Shown here: piece after piece, positions 15,129 to 20,593 of the stretch | Position numbering within the stretch: position 1 is the stretch's first letter | How the letters are laid out: each line of letters starts with the position of its first letter | Assembly (NCBI GenBank): GCA_964469055.1 | Contig: CAYXXN010000033.1 | Span: forward strand, 1 to 20,593 | From: CAYXXN01 sp964469055 | GTDB taxonomy: Bacteria; Acidobacteriota; Thermoanaerobaculia; Multivoradales; JAHEKO01 | Direction: 5' to 3' | Length of the DNA: 20,593 nucleotides | Notes under the pieces: model-generated | The model's database searches: none | The model's input: the letters and a program-made list of their open reading frames with translations, nothing else | Told to the model about the DNA's origin: nothing | Translations under genes and position numbers: made by a program

Positions 15129-15955
15129 GGTTCCTTCCCTCGCCCCCCTCCCCCGTCGCCCCCCCGTCGGCAGAGTTGCCTATTATCCTCGGCCTCTGGA
15201 GCCGAGACAAGCTCGGGCGGCAGCGCCAGGTTCTCCTCCGCCGCGAGTTCCCGCAGCGCGCGGCGGTCGGCGGGCGTGAGTCGTGCCGCGGCCAGCAGAT
15301 CCGGGCGTTTCACCAGGGTGGCCCGCAGGGCCTCGCGACGGCGCCAGGCGGCGACCGCGGCGTGGTCCCCGGAGCGCAGCACGGCCGGTGCCTCCAGCCC
15401 CTCGACCACCGGCGGCCGCGTGTAGTGCGGCGTGTCGAGGAGGCCATCGCGGAAGCTGTCCTGCTCGACCGAACTCGCGAGCTGCACGACGCCGGGGAGC
15501 TGGCGCGCCACGGCCTCGATCAGGGCCATGGCCGCCACCTCCCCACCCGAAAGGACGAAATCGCCGAGCGAGATCTCCTCGTCTACCACCGTCCGGGGCA
15601 CGCGCTCGTCGAGGCCCTCGTAGCGGCCGCAGAGGAGCACCAGCTCCGGCCGGGCGGCGAGGGTGCGAACCGTGACATCGGTCAGCGGCCGGCCCTGCGG
15701 CGAGAGCAGCACTCGCCAGGCCGCCGGTCCCGCCACTGCGCGCACGGCGGCGATCCAGGGCGGCGCCGTCATCACCATGCCGCCGCCGCCGCCGTACGGT
15801 ACGTCGTCGACCGTGCGGTGGCGATCGCTCGCCCAATCCCGGAGGTCGCGGACCTCCACCTCCAGCAGCCCGCGCTCGATCGCCTTGCCGAGCAGGCTCG
15901 CCCCGAGAAAGCTCGGGAAGAGCTCCGGGAAGATGGTCAGGACGGTGACGCGCAT
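15125..15955 (-). CDS. trmD: tRNA (guanine-N1)-methyltransferase TrmD
   Basis: A 276-residue SPOUT-class enzyme that methylates G37 next to the tRNA anticodon using S-adenosylmethionine, preventing +1 frameshifts. MRVTVLTIFPELFPSFL opens it; DVPYGGGGGMVM, LLSPQGRPLTD, LLCGRYEGLDERV and EISLGDFVLSGGEVAAM form the trefoil-knot cofactor site. SFRDGLLDTPHYTRPPVVEG and the Arg-rich RRREALRATLVKRPDLL segment bind tRNA. The C-terminus carries a Gly/Arg tail (CRRGGDGGGGRGKEP) beyond the usual end, apparently because coding runs into the rplS ribosome binding site. Starts within the end of rimM (19-base overlap) and ends overlapping rplS. Confidence 0.97.
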   Translation of the reverse strand: MRVTVLTIFPELFPSFLGASLLGKAIERGLLEVEVRDLRDWASDRHRTVDDVPYGGGGGMVMTAPPWIAAVRAVAGPAAWRVLLSPQGRPLTDVTVRTLAARPELVLLCGRYEGLDERVPRTVVDEEISLGDFVLSGGEVAAMALIEAVARQLPGVVQLASSVEQDSFRDGLLDTPHYTRPPVVEGLEAPAVLRSGDHAAVAAWRRREALRATLVKRPDLLAAARLTPADRRALRELAAEENLALPPELVSAPEAEDNRQLCRRGGDGGGGRGKEP

Positions 15956-16500
15956 GTCTCGAGGAGTCCGGCCGGCAAGGTCATCTCGATGCGTCTTGTC
16001 GCGGGGTCGATGAAGCGCAAGTAGGCGGCCGCAAACGGCACGAGTAGGGTTCGCGCCTGTTTCTCCACCTTGAGGATCAGCCCGCCGCCATCGGCGATCA
16101 GCTCGGTTACGACGCCGAGATCGCCGTGCGTCGCGTCGTGGCAAACGCACCCCACGAGCTCGTGGTGGTAGTAGCTGCCAGTCGGCGGCGCCGGCGAGGC
16201 GCCGCGCTCGACCGCCAGGGTGGCACCGCGCAGCGCCTCGGCGGCGTCGCGGTCCGCGCAGCCGGAGAGCCGCAGGATCAATCCGCGAGCGTGGGGCCGG
16301 CTCGTCTCGACGCGCACCGAACGGCGCTCGTCGGTCGTCACGAGCTGTAGTTGGCTTCCTAGAGCGAGGCGCCCGGGCACGTCGGAGAGCGGCTCGATCA
16401 ACACCTCACCGCGCACGCCGTGCGGCCGCCGCACCACCCCTACCAGAATTAGTTCCGGCGGCGCCGTCGGCTCAGGGGGCGTCGACGATCTCGAACTCAT
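15937..16500 (-). CDS. rimM: Ribosome maturation factor RimM
   Basis: A 187-residue protein needed for late 30S assembly; it binds S19 and the 16S rRNA head. The N-terminal RimM barrel shows LVGVVRRPHGVRGEVLIEPL (the HGVRGEV block is diagnostic), and the C-terminal PRC barrel shows SYYHHELVGCVCHDATHGDL and TLLVPFAAAYLRFIDPATRR. The ATG at 16500 lies 29 bases inside the khpA gene, and its end overlaps trmD by 19 bases, so the four genes are translationally packed. Confidence 0.95.
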   Translation of the reverse strand: MSSRSSTPPEPTAPPELILVGVVRRPHGVRGEVLIEPLSDVPGRLALGSQLQLVTTDERRSVRVETSRPHARGLILRLSGCADRDAAEALRGATLAVERGASPAPPTGSYYHHELVGCVCHDATHGDLGVVTELIADGGGLILKVEKQARTLLVPFAAAYLRFIDPATRRIEMTLPAGLLETCASPS

Positions 16501-16714
16501 AGCGCTTGCCGTCCCAGACCCCTCGCTCGAGCAGGAGGGAGCGGATGGCGCGCGCCGTCCGGCCCTGGCGGCCGATGACCTTGCCCAGGTCCTCCTCGGC
16601 CAACCGCACCTCGAAGACCGTGGTCTGCGCGGTCTCGAACTCCTCGACCGCGACCTGGTCGGGGACGTCCACCATGAGGCGGACGAGGCCTTCGAGCTCC
16701 TCCCGCAGGGTCAC
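16472..16714 (-). CDS. khpA: KH-domain RNA-binding protein KhpA (YlqC)
   Basis: An 80-residue protein that is essentially one KH domain, the normal size of KhpA/YlqC. The RNA-binding GxxG loop is GRQG in DLGKVIGRQGRTARAIRSLL. KhpA is a small RNA chaperone that partners KhpB/Jag in Firmicutes and influences cell envelope growth. The GTG start at 16714 overlaps the rpsP stop (GTGA) and was chosen for that coupling; it begins VTLREELEGLVRLMVD, a typical KhpA N-terminus. Its position between rpsP and rimM is the classical one. Confidence 0.93.
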   Translation of the reverse strand: MTLREELEGLVRLMVDVPDQVAVEEFETAQTTVFEVRLAEEDLGKVIGRQGRTARAIRSLLLERGVWDGKRYEFEIVDAP

Positions 16715-16953
16715 GAAGCGGCCCGCTGGGCGCGCAGCAGCTTCTTGACCGTGGGGGTCACCTGCGCCCCCTTGGCCACCCAGCTCTCGACGCGCCCGGC
16801 GTCGATCTGGACGCGCGCGGGCTTGGCCCGGGGGTCGTAGTGGCCGACCTCGTCCACCACGGCGGCGGTCGGCGCGCGCCGCGAATCGGAGACCACGACG
16901 CGGTAATGGGGGTTCCCGGAGCTCCCCATGCGGCGCAGGCGAATCTTCAGCAT
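16711..16953 (-). CDS. rpsP: 30S ribosomal protein S16
   Basis: An 80-residue S16 of the 30S body. MLKIRLRRMGSSGNPHYRVV, VVSDSRRAPTAAVVDEVGHY DPR and RVESWVAKGAQVTPTVKKLL are family-diagnostic. The ATG at 16953 is preceded by GAGAGG (about 10 bases upstream). It is the first gene of the rpsP-khpA-rimM-trmD-rplS-rnhB run. A 137-base spacer separates it from the ThuA-like gene upstream and carries a candidate promoter and an inverted repeat. Confidence 0.97.
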   Translation of the reverse strand: MLKIRLRRMGSSGNPHYRVVVSDSRRAPTAAVVDEVGHYDPRAKPARVQIDAGRVESWVAKGAQVTPTVKKLLRAQRAAS

Positions 16954-17011
16954 CTCTAGGCAACCTCTCGAATCGTCGGTATGGGAGACAGACTCACGGC
17001 GGGGGGGCGGG

Positions 17012-17040
17012 AGTCTATCAGGAAGGCCCCCACCCAAGAA
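17012..17040 (-). promoter_or_regulatory. rpsP: Candidate promoter of the rpsP operon
   Basis: On the minus strand TAGACT (17012-17017, 4 of 6 to TATAAT) lies 17 bases after TTCTTG (17035-17040), which is a poor -35. Transcription would start near 17005, giving a leader of about 50 bases before rpsP. Spacing is right and the -10 fair, but the -35 is weak. Confidence 0.35.
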
Positions 17041-17061
17041 ATCCAAGTAAGGGTTCCTGAT
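17017..17061 (-). repeat. Inverted repeat upstream of rpsP
   Basis: ATCAGGAA (17017-17024) and TTCCTGAT (17054-17061) are perfect 8-base inverted arms separated by 29 bases, between the end of the ThuA-like gene and rpsP. The left arm touches the candidate -10 box. It could end ThuA transcription (no T-tract) or be an operator or a chance pairing. Confidence 0.4.
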
Positions 17062-17090
17062 CCTCCGGGGGAGCACGGTGCCCGGTCAGG

Positions 17091-17894
17091 CTACTGGTCG
17101 CCACTCACTACCGTCCACGCCGAGGTGTCCCCGCGTTCGAAGCCGTCGCTGAAGACGAGGTAGCCGGCGGCCCAGAGGATGGCGGTGAGGAGGTGGTCGG
17201 CGAAGCGGGGATCGGCGTAGGTCTCCGGGCGATGGCCGAAGCCCGTATACCAGGCCCGGCCGGCTCCCAGGCCGTGGTACCAGGCGATCGGGTGATCCGC
17301 TCCCATCGCGCCCGGCCCTGGGTCGTACGTCGACTCGTCGAGGGTGAGCAGCACCGTGACCTCCGGCCGCGGATTGGCCTGGAAGTTGAACCACTCCTCG
17401 GTGAAGAGAAAGACCGGCGGCCAAGCTCGAGTCGAGGGATGCGTGAAGTCTTCGACGCTGACCTCCGCCTCCTGGATCGCCGGATGCGAGTCGAACCAGG
17501 CGCCGCCGCCCAGGAGCTCGCCGTACCAGGGCCACTGGTGCTCGCAATTGGCCGCGGCGTGGATCCCCACCCACCCGCCGCCGGCCTCGACCCAAGCCTG
17601 AAAGGCCGCCTGCTCCGGCTCGGAGAAGACGTCGCCGCTCGTGCTGAGAGAGACGACGAGCGCGTAAGGGGCTAGGCCCGCCTCGGTGAAGACGGTCGAC
17701 GTTTCGGCGACGTCCACGGTGAAGTCATTGCCGATCCCCAACGCCTCGATCATGACGATGCCGTCGTCAATCGAGGGGTGGTGGAATCCCGCCGTCTCGA
17801 CGAACAGGAGGGCGCGAAACAGCGGCGGCTCGCCGGCACCGATGGGCGTGGCGACCACCAGGCCGAGCCAGGCCGCGACCGCGCGAGGCTTCAT
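17091..17894 (-). CDS. Secreted ThuA-like domain protein, copy A
   Basis: A 267-residue protein with a signal peptide (MKPRAVAAWLGLVVATPIGAGE) and a ThuA-like (trehalose-utilisation) fold of the glutamine-amidotransferase-like superfamily: FRALLFVETAGFHHPSIDDG, LVVSLSTSGDVFSEPEQAAF, GGGWVGIHAAANCEHQWPWY (the family-typical GWVGIHAA), HPIAWYHGLGAGRAWYTGFG and ADPRFADHLLTAILWAAGY. The C-terminus carries VFSDGFERGDTSAWTVV, a tail seen on other secreted proteins of these bacteria and possibly a sorting tag. Secreted ThuA domains often accompany sugar or glycoside metabolism, but no carbohydrate genes are near and no activity is assigned. It is about 90% identical by eye to copy B upstream, with its own promoter. 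It lies between ffh and rpsP, unusual for this neighbourhood. Confidence 0.85.
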   Translation of the reverse strand: MKPRAVAAWLGLVVATPIGAGEPPLFRALLFVETAGFHHPSIDDGIVMIEALGIGNDFTVDVAETSTVFTEAGLAPYALVVSLSTSGDVFSEPEQAAFQAWVEAGGGWVGIHAAANCEHQWPWYGELLGGGAWFDSHPAIQEAEVSVEDFTHPSTRAWPPVFLFTEEWFNFQANPRPEVTVLLTLDESTYDPGPGAMGADHPIAWYHGLGAGRAWYTGFGHRPETYADPRFADHLLTAILWAAGYLVFSDGFERGDTSAWTVVSGDQ

Positions 17895-18756
17895 CGGCGG
17901 CCAGCATGGGCCGGCTCCCCGAGCCTGTCAAGGGAACCGCCCCGCCGAACGCTCCCACCCCGTCGATCACCGTGGTCCACGCCGAGGTATCCCCGCGCTC
18001 GAAGCCGTCGCTGAAGACGAGGTAGCCGGCGGCCCACAGGATGCCGGTGAGGACGTGGTCGGCGAAGCGGGGGTCGGCGTAGGTCGCCGGCCGGTGGCCC
18101 AAGGCCGTGTACCAGGCCCGGCCGGCGCCGAGCGCGTGGTACCAGGCGATGGGGTGATCCTCCCCCATGGCGCCCGGTCCGGGGTCGTAGCTCGATTCGT
18201 CGAGGGTGAGCAGCACCGTCACCGCCGGCCGCGGATTGGCCTGGAAGTTGTACCACTCCTCGGTGAAGAGAAAGACGGGCGGCCAGGCCCGAGTGGAGGG
18301 ATGGGTGAAGTCCTCGACGCTGACCTCCGCCTCTTGAATCGCCGGATGCGAGTCGAACCAGGCGCCGCCGCCCAGGAGCTCGCCGTACCAGGGCCACTGG
18401 TACTCGCAGTCGGCCGCGGCGTGGATCCCGACCCACCCACCGCCGGCCTCGACCCAGGCCTGAAATGCCGCTTGCTCGGACTCGGACAGCACGTCGCCGG
18501 TCGTGCTGAGAGAGACGACGACCGAGTAAGGGGCTAGGCCTGCCTCGGTGAAGACGGCCGAGGTCTCGGCGACGTCCACGGTGAAGTCATTGCCGACCCC
18601 CAGGACCTCGATCATGGCGATGCCGTCGTCGATCGACGCGTGGTGGGCTCCCGCCGTCTCGACGAACACGAGGGCGCGGAACAGCGGCGGCTCGCCAGCG
18701 CCGACGGGGGCGGCGACCACCAGGCCGAGCCAGGCCGCGACCGCGCGAGAACTCAT
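17767..18756 (-). CDS. Secreted ThuA-like domain protein, copy B with read-through tail
   Basis: A tandem paralogue of copy A, with the same signal peptide type (MSSRAVAAWLGLVVAAPVGA) and the same ThuA-like core without visible indels, including GGGWVGIHAAADCEYQWPWY and VFSDGFERGDTSAWTTV. Copy A stops seven residues after SAWT, but here no stop occurs: the frame continues about 66 residues through the copy A promoter and 128 bases into the copy A gene in a different frame, ending in Arg/Pro-rich sequence (RGLARPGGRHAHRCRRAAAV) that is merely copy A signal-peptide DNA read out of frame. The tail is therefore probably not selected protein; a lost stop, small indel or sequencing error are possible. 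The ATG at 18756 was preferred to one 21 bases upstream because it aligns with copy A and sits at the predicted promoter exit. Confidence 0.8.
   Translation of the reverse strand: MSSRAVAAWLGLVVAAPVGAGEPPLFRALVFVETAGAHHASIDDGIAMIEVLGVGNDFTVDVAETSAVFTEAGLAPYSVVVSLSTTGDVLSESEQAAFQAWVEAGGGWVGIHAAADCEYQWPWYGELLGGGAWFDSHPAIQEAEVSVEDFTHPSTRAWPPVFLFTEEWYNFQANPRPAVTVLLTLDESSYDPGPGAMGEDHPIAWYHALGAGRAWYTALGHRPATYADPRFADHVLTGILWAAGYLVFSDGFERGDTSAWTTVIDGVGAFGGAVPLTGSGSRPMLAADEASRGRGLARPGGRHAHRCRRAAAVSRPPVRRDGGIPPPLD
17903..17931 (-). promoter_or_regulatory. Promoter of ThuA-like copy A
   Basis: On the minus strand a perfect -35 TTGACA (17926-17931) is followed after 17 bases by CATGCT (17903-17908). The -10 ends 8 bases before the ATG, so transcription would begin within about two bases of the start codon. 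The same layout precedes copy B. It lies inside the read-through tail of copy B. Confidence 0.6.
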
Positions 18757-18764
18757 CGCCGGCC

Positions 18765-18793
18765 AGCATCCGTCCACAACACGGCCCTGTCAA
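18765..18793 (-). promoter_or_regulatory. Promoter of ThuA-like copy B
   Basis: On the minus strand TTGACA (18788-18793), 17 bases, then GATGCT (18765-18770), ending 8 bases before the ATG at 18756. The boxes and their spacing match copy A while the 17-18 bases between them differ, which argues that the boxes are under selection. It occupies the 67-base gap after ffh. Confidence 0.6.
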
Positions 18794-18823
18794 GGAAACT
18801 CCCACCGCGGATTCGCCGCCGCG

Positions 18824-20140
18824 CTAGCCCCCCATCATCCGCCCCAGCCAGCCGCCGCGCACGTTCTTCATCAGGCGCTGCATGGTGCGGTACTGCTTGA
18901 GGAGCTGGTTGATCTCCTGCACGGTGGTGCCGGAGCCGCGGGCGATGCGCTTCTTGCGGCTGCCGTCGAGGAGCTTGGGGCGGCGGCGCTCTTCCCGGGT
19001 CATCGAATCGATGATCGCCTGCACTCGGACGAGCTGGCGCTCGTCGAGGTCGGCCGCGTCGAGGCCGCGCAGGGGGCCCGCCTTGGGCAACATCTCCAGG
19101 ACCGAGGCGAGCGGCCCCAGGCGCTTCAGCTGCCGGAGCTGATCGCGCAGATCCTCGAGCGTGAACTCGCGGCGGGCCAGGCGCTGCGCCAGCCGCTCGG
19201 TCTCCTCGCGGTCCAGACCTTGCTCGGCCTTCTCGATCAGGGACAGCACGTCCCCCATCCCGAGCATGCGCGAGGCCATGCGCTCGCCGTGGAAGGGCTC
19301 CAGGTCCTCGGGCTTCTCGCCGACGCCGGCGAAACGGATGGGCACCTTCGCCACGGTGCGGATCGACAAGGCCGCCCCGCCCCGGGTGTCGCCGTCGAGC
19401 TTGGTCAGGATGGCCCCGGTCAGAGGCAGGACGCGGGCGAACTCTTGGGCGCTCGCCACCGCGTCCTGGCCGGTCATCGCGTCGGCGACGAAGAGCACCT
19501 CCGAGGGCTCGAGGTCGCGGGCCAGCTCGGCGAGCTCCGCCATCAGATCCTCGTCGACGTGCAGCCGGCCGGCGGTGTCGAGGAGCACGGCATCGTGGCC
19601 GCGACCGCGGGCCGCCTCCCGGGACCGCCGCCCGAGGGCGAGGACCGTCTCGCCCACCTCGGGTTCCAGAACGGGCACACCCACCCGCTCGCCCACTTGG
19701 CGAAGTTGCTCCACGGCCGCCGCGCGCTTCAGGTCGGCGGCGACCAGCAGCGGGTGGTGCCCGCCGGCCGCCAGCCGTCGGGCGAGCTTGCCGGCGGTCG
19801 TCGTCTTGCCCGAACCCTGCAAGCCGCAGAGCAGGATCACCGCCGGGCGGCCGGTGAGACGCAGTTCGCCGCCGTCCTCGCCCAGGAGGAGAACCAGCTC
19901 GTCACGGACGATCTTCACGACCTCTTGAGCCGGCGTGAGGCTCTTGGTGACCTCCCTCCTCAGCGCCCGCTCGCGCACCCGCTCGACGAACGGCTTGACC
20001 ACCCTCACGTGGACGTCGGCCTCGAGCAGGGCGAGGCGGATCTCGCGCAGGGCACCGTCGAGGACCTCCTGGGTCACCTTCCCCTCGCCCCGTAGGCGCC
20101 GGAAGACGGCTTGCAGGCGGTCCTGCAGGCCCTCAAACAT
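18824..20140 (-). CDS. ffh: Signal recognition particle GTPase Ffh
   Basis: A 438-residue SRP54-family GTPase that, with 4.5S RNA, brings ribosomes making membrane proteins to FtsY and the Sec translocon. The N helical bundle covers about 1-90, then the G domain with GLQGSGKTTTAGKLA (G1, about 106-120), LLDTAGRLHVDEDLM (G3, Asp188), ILTKLDGDTRGGAALS (G4, about 246) and the closing FAGVGEKPEDLEPFH. The C-terminal M domain follows from about 300, with RIARGSGTTVQEINQLLKQY (RNA-binding helix-turn-helix) and a Met-rich end (TMQRLMKNVRGGWLGRMMGG). The start at 20140 (MFEGLQDRLQAVFRRL) is standard and overlaps the upstream exporter by 8 bases. In many bacteria ffh directly precedes rpsP; here two ThuA-like genes intervene. 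Confidence 0.97.
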   Translation of the reverse strand: MFEGLQDRLQAVFRRLRGEGKVTQEVLDGALREIRLALLEADVHVRVVKPFVERVRERALRREVTKSLTPAQEVVKIVRDELVLLLGEDGGELRLTGRPAVILLCGLQGSGKTTTAGKLARRLAAGGHHPLLVAADLKRAAAVEQLRQVGERVGVPVLEPEVGETVLALGRRSREAARGRGHDAVLLDTAGRLHVDEDLMAELAELARDLEPSEVLFVADAMTGQDAVASAQEFARVLPLTGAILTKLDGDTRGGAALSIRTVAKVPIRFAGVGEKPEDLEPFHGERMASRMLGMGDVLSLIEKAEQGLDREETERLAQRLARREFTLEDLRDQLRQLKRLGPLASVLEMLPKAGPLRGLDAADLDERQLVRVQAIIDSMTREERRRPKLLDGSRKKRIARGSGTTVQEINQLLKQYRTMQRLMKNVRGGWLGRMMGG

Positions 20141-20593
20141 CGCTGGCGGCTCGGCGGCGCAGGCGCAGCGCGAGGTAGGCCGGGAGCATGCTGAGTGCGA
20201 CGAACGAGGTCGAGCCCACGCCGAGCGCGGCGACCCAGCCCATCGAGCGCAGGCCCGGGTAGTGCGAGGTGACGAGCGAGCCGAAGCCGACCATGGTGGT
20301 CAGCGCGGCGAGCGCCACGGCCTTGCCGGTCTCGACCAGACCGGCGCCACGCGCTTCGACAGGTAGCCCGCTCGACTCGCGGAAACGGTGGACCATGTGA
20401 ATGCCGTAGTCGACGCCGATGCCGATGATCATCGTGGTGACGAAGATGTTCATGAAATTCATCGGCTGGCCGAGGGCCGCCATGCCGCCCAGCATCCACA
20501 CCATGCCGACGGCGAGCGGCGCCAGCGAGGCGAGGGTGTGGCGCAGGGTGCGGAAGTCGAGCCAGAGGATGACGGTGACCAGCGCCAGCCCGA
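20133..20593 (-). CDS. RND/MMPL-family exporter, C-terminal part (partial)
   Basis: Only the last ~152 residues are in the window; the frame stays open to the right edge. Several membrane helices are visible (LALVTVILWLDF, then LAPLAVGMVWMLGGMAALG, FMNIFVTTMIIGIGVDYGIH, AVALAALTTMVGFGSLVTS and GWVAALGVGSTSFVALSMLP AYLAL). GIGVDYGIHMVHRFRE is the diagnostic MMPL/RND TM4-type block holding the proton-relay Asp. This pattern fits RND-superfamily exporters such as MMPL or HpnN-like lipid/hopanoid transporters; which one cannot be told from the fragment. Its end overlaps ffh by 8 bases, so the two are probably co-transcribed. Confidence 0.88.
   Translation of the reverse strand, partial: GLALVTVILWLDFRTLRHTLASLAPLAVGMVWMLGGMAALGQPMNFMNIFVTTMIIGIGVDYGIHMVHRFRESSGLPVEARGAGLVETGKAVALAALTTMVGFGSLVTSHYPGLRSMGWVAALGVGSTSFVALSMLPAYLALRLRRRAASDV

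Noticed and set aside
18757..18777. Upstream ATG (MDGCWPAM) for ThuA copy B
   Set aside because: It would lie over the predicted -10 box and gives residues with no counterpart in copy A; the inner ATG starts a clean signal peptide.

Overview
The window is about 20.6 kb of very GC-rich, gene-dense bacterial chromosome with housekeeping genes, no tRNA or rRNA genes, and no intergenic gap above about 250 bases. Gene content and style (RskA-type anti-sigma factor, TPR protein with a long acidic linker, NAD-type isocitrate dehydrogenase, secreted proteins ending in a DGFERGDTSAW-type tail, many GTG starts and 4-base start/stop overlaps) suggest an Acidobacteriota relative, perhaps Thermoanaerobaculia. 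That placement is an inference from style; Myxococcota or Gemmatimonadota are not excluded.

Left part, 1-8850. A truncated aconitase-superfamily gene (minus strand) lies at the left edge. An ECF sigma factor and its membrane anti-sigma factor follow on the minus strand. Divergent from them is a plus-strand operon: a secreted DUF4198 protein, an M20 deacylase (ArgE-like) and HutF formimidoylglutamate deiminase, the last two joined by an ATGA overlap. Convergent to this are a minus-strand class I aminotransferase and a DUF1353 membrane protein. Divergent from the aminotransferase is a full-length DsbD-type thiol:disulfide interchange protein.

Right part, 8855-20593, all minus strand. In transcription order: the end of an RND/MMPL exporter, ffh (SRP GTPase), two tandem near-identical secreted ThuA-like genes, then the conserved cluster rpsP-khpA-rimM-trmD-rplS-rnhB. 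The cluster is extended by a large TPR protein and an NAD-type isocitrate dehydrogenase, and is followed, after a structured 242-base spacer, by rarA. Neighbouring genes from rpsP to trmD overlap, as do rnhB/TPR and TPR/idh, so translational coupling is likely.

The least ordinary items are these. A ThuA tandem duplication interrupts the ffh-rpsP neighbourhood; each copy has its own TTGACA-N17 promoter placed so that the mRNA would be essentially leaderless, and the upstream copy has lost its expected stop and reads 128 bases into its sister. A 163-base inverted-repeat element with 30/31-nt arms lies between idh and rarA. A fresh 15-base tandem repeat lies in the TPR gene. The M20 gene coupled to hutF suggests its ArgE label may be wrong. 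No wholly new multi-gene system is evident.
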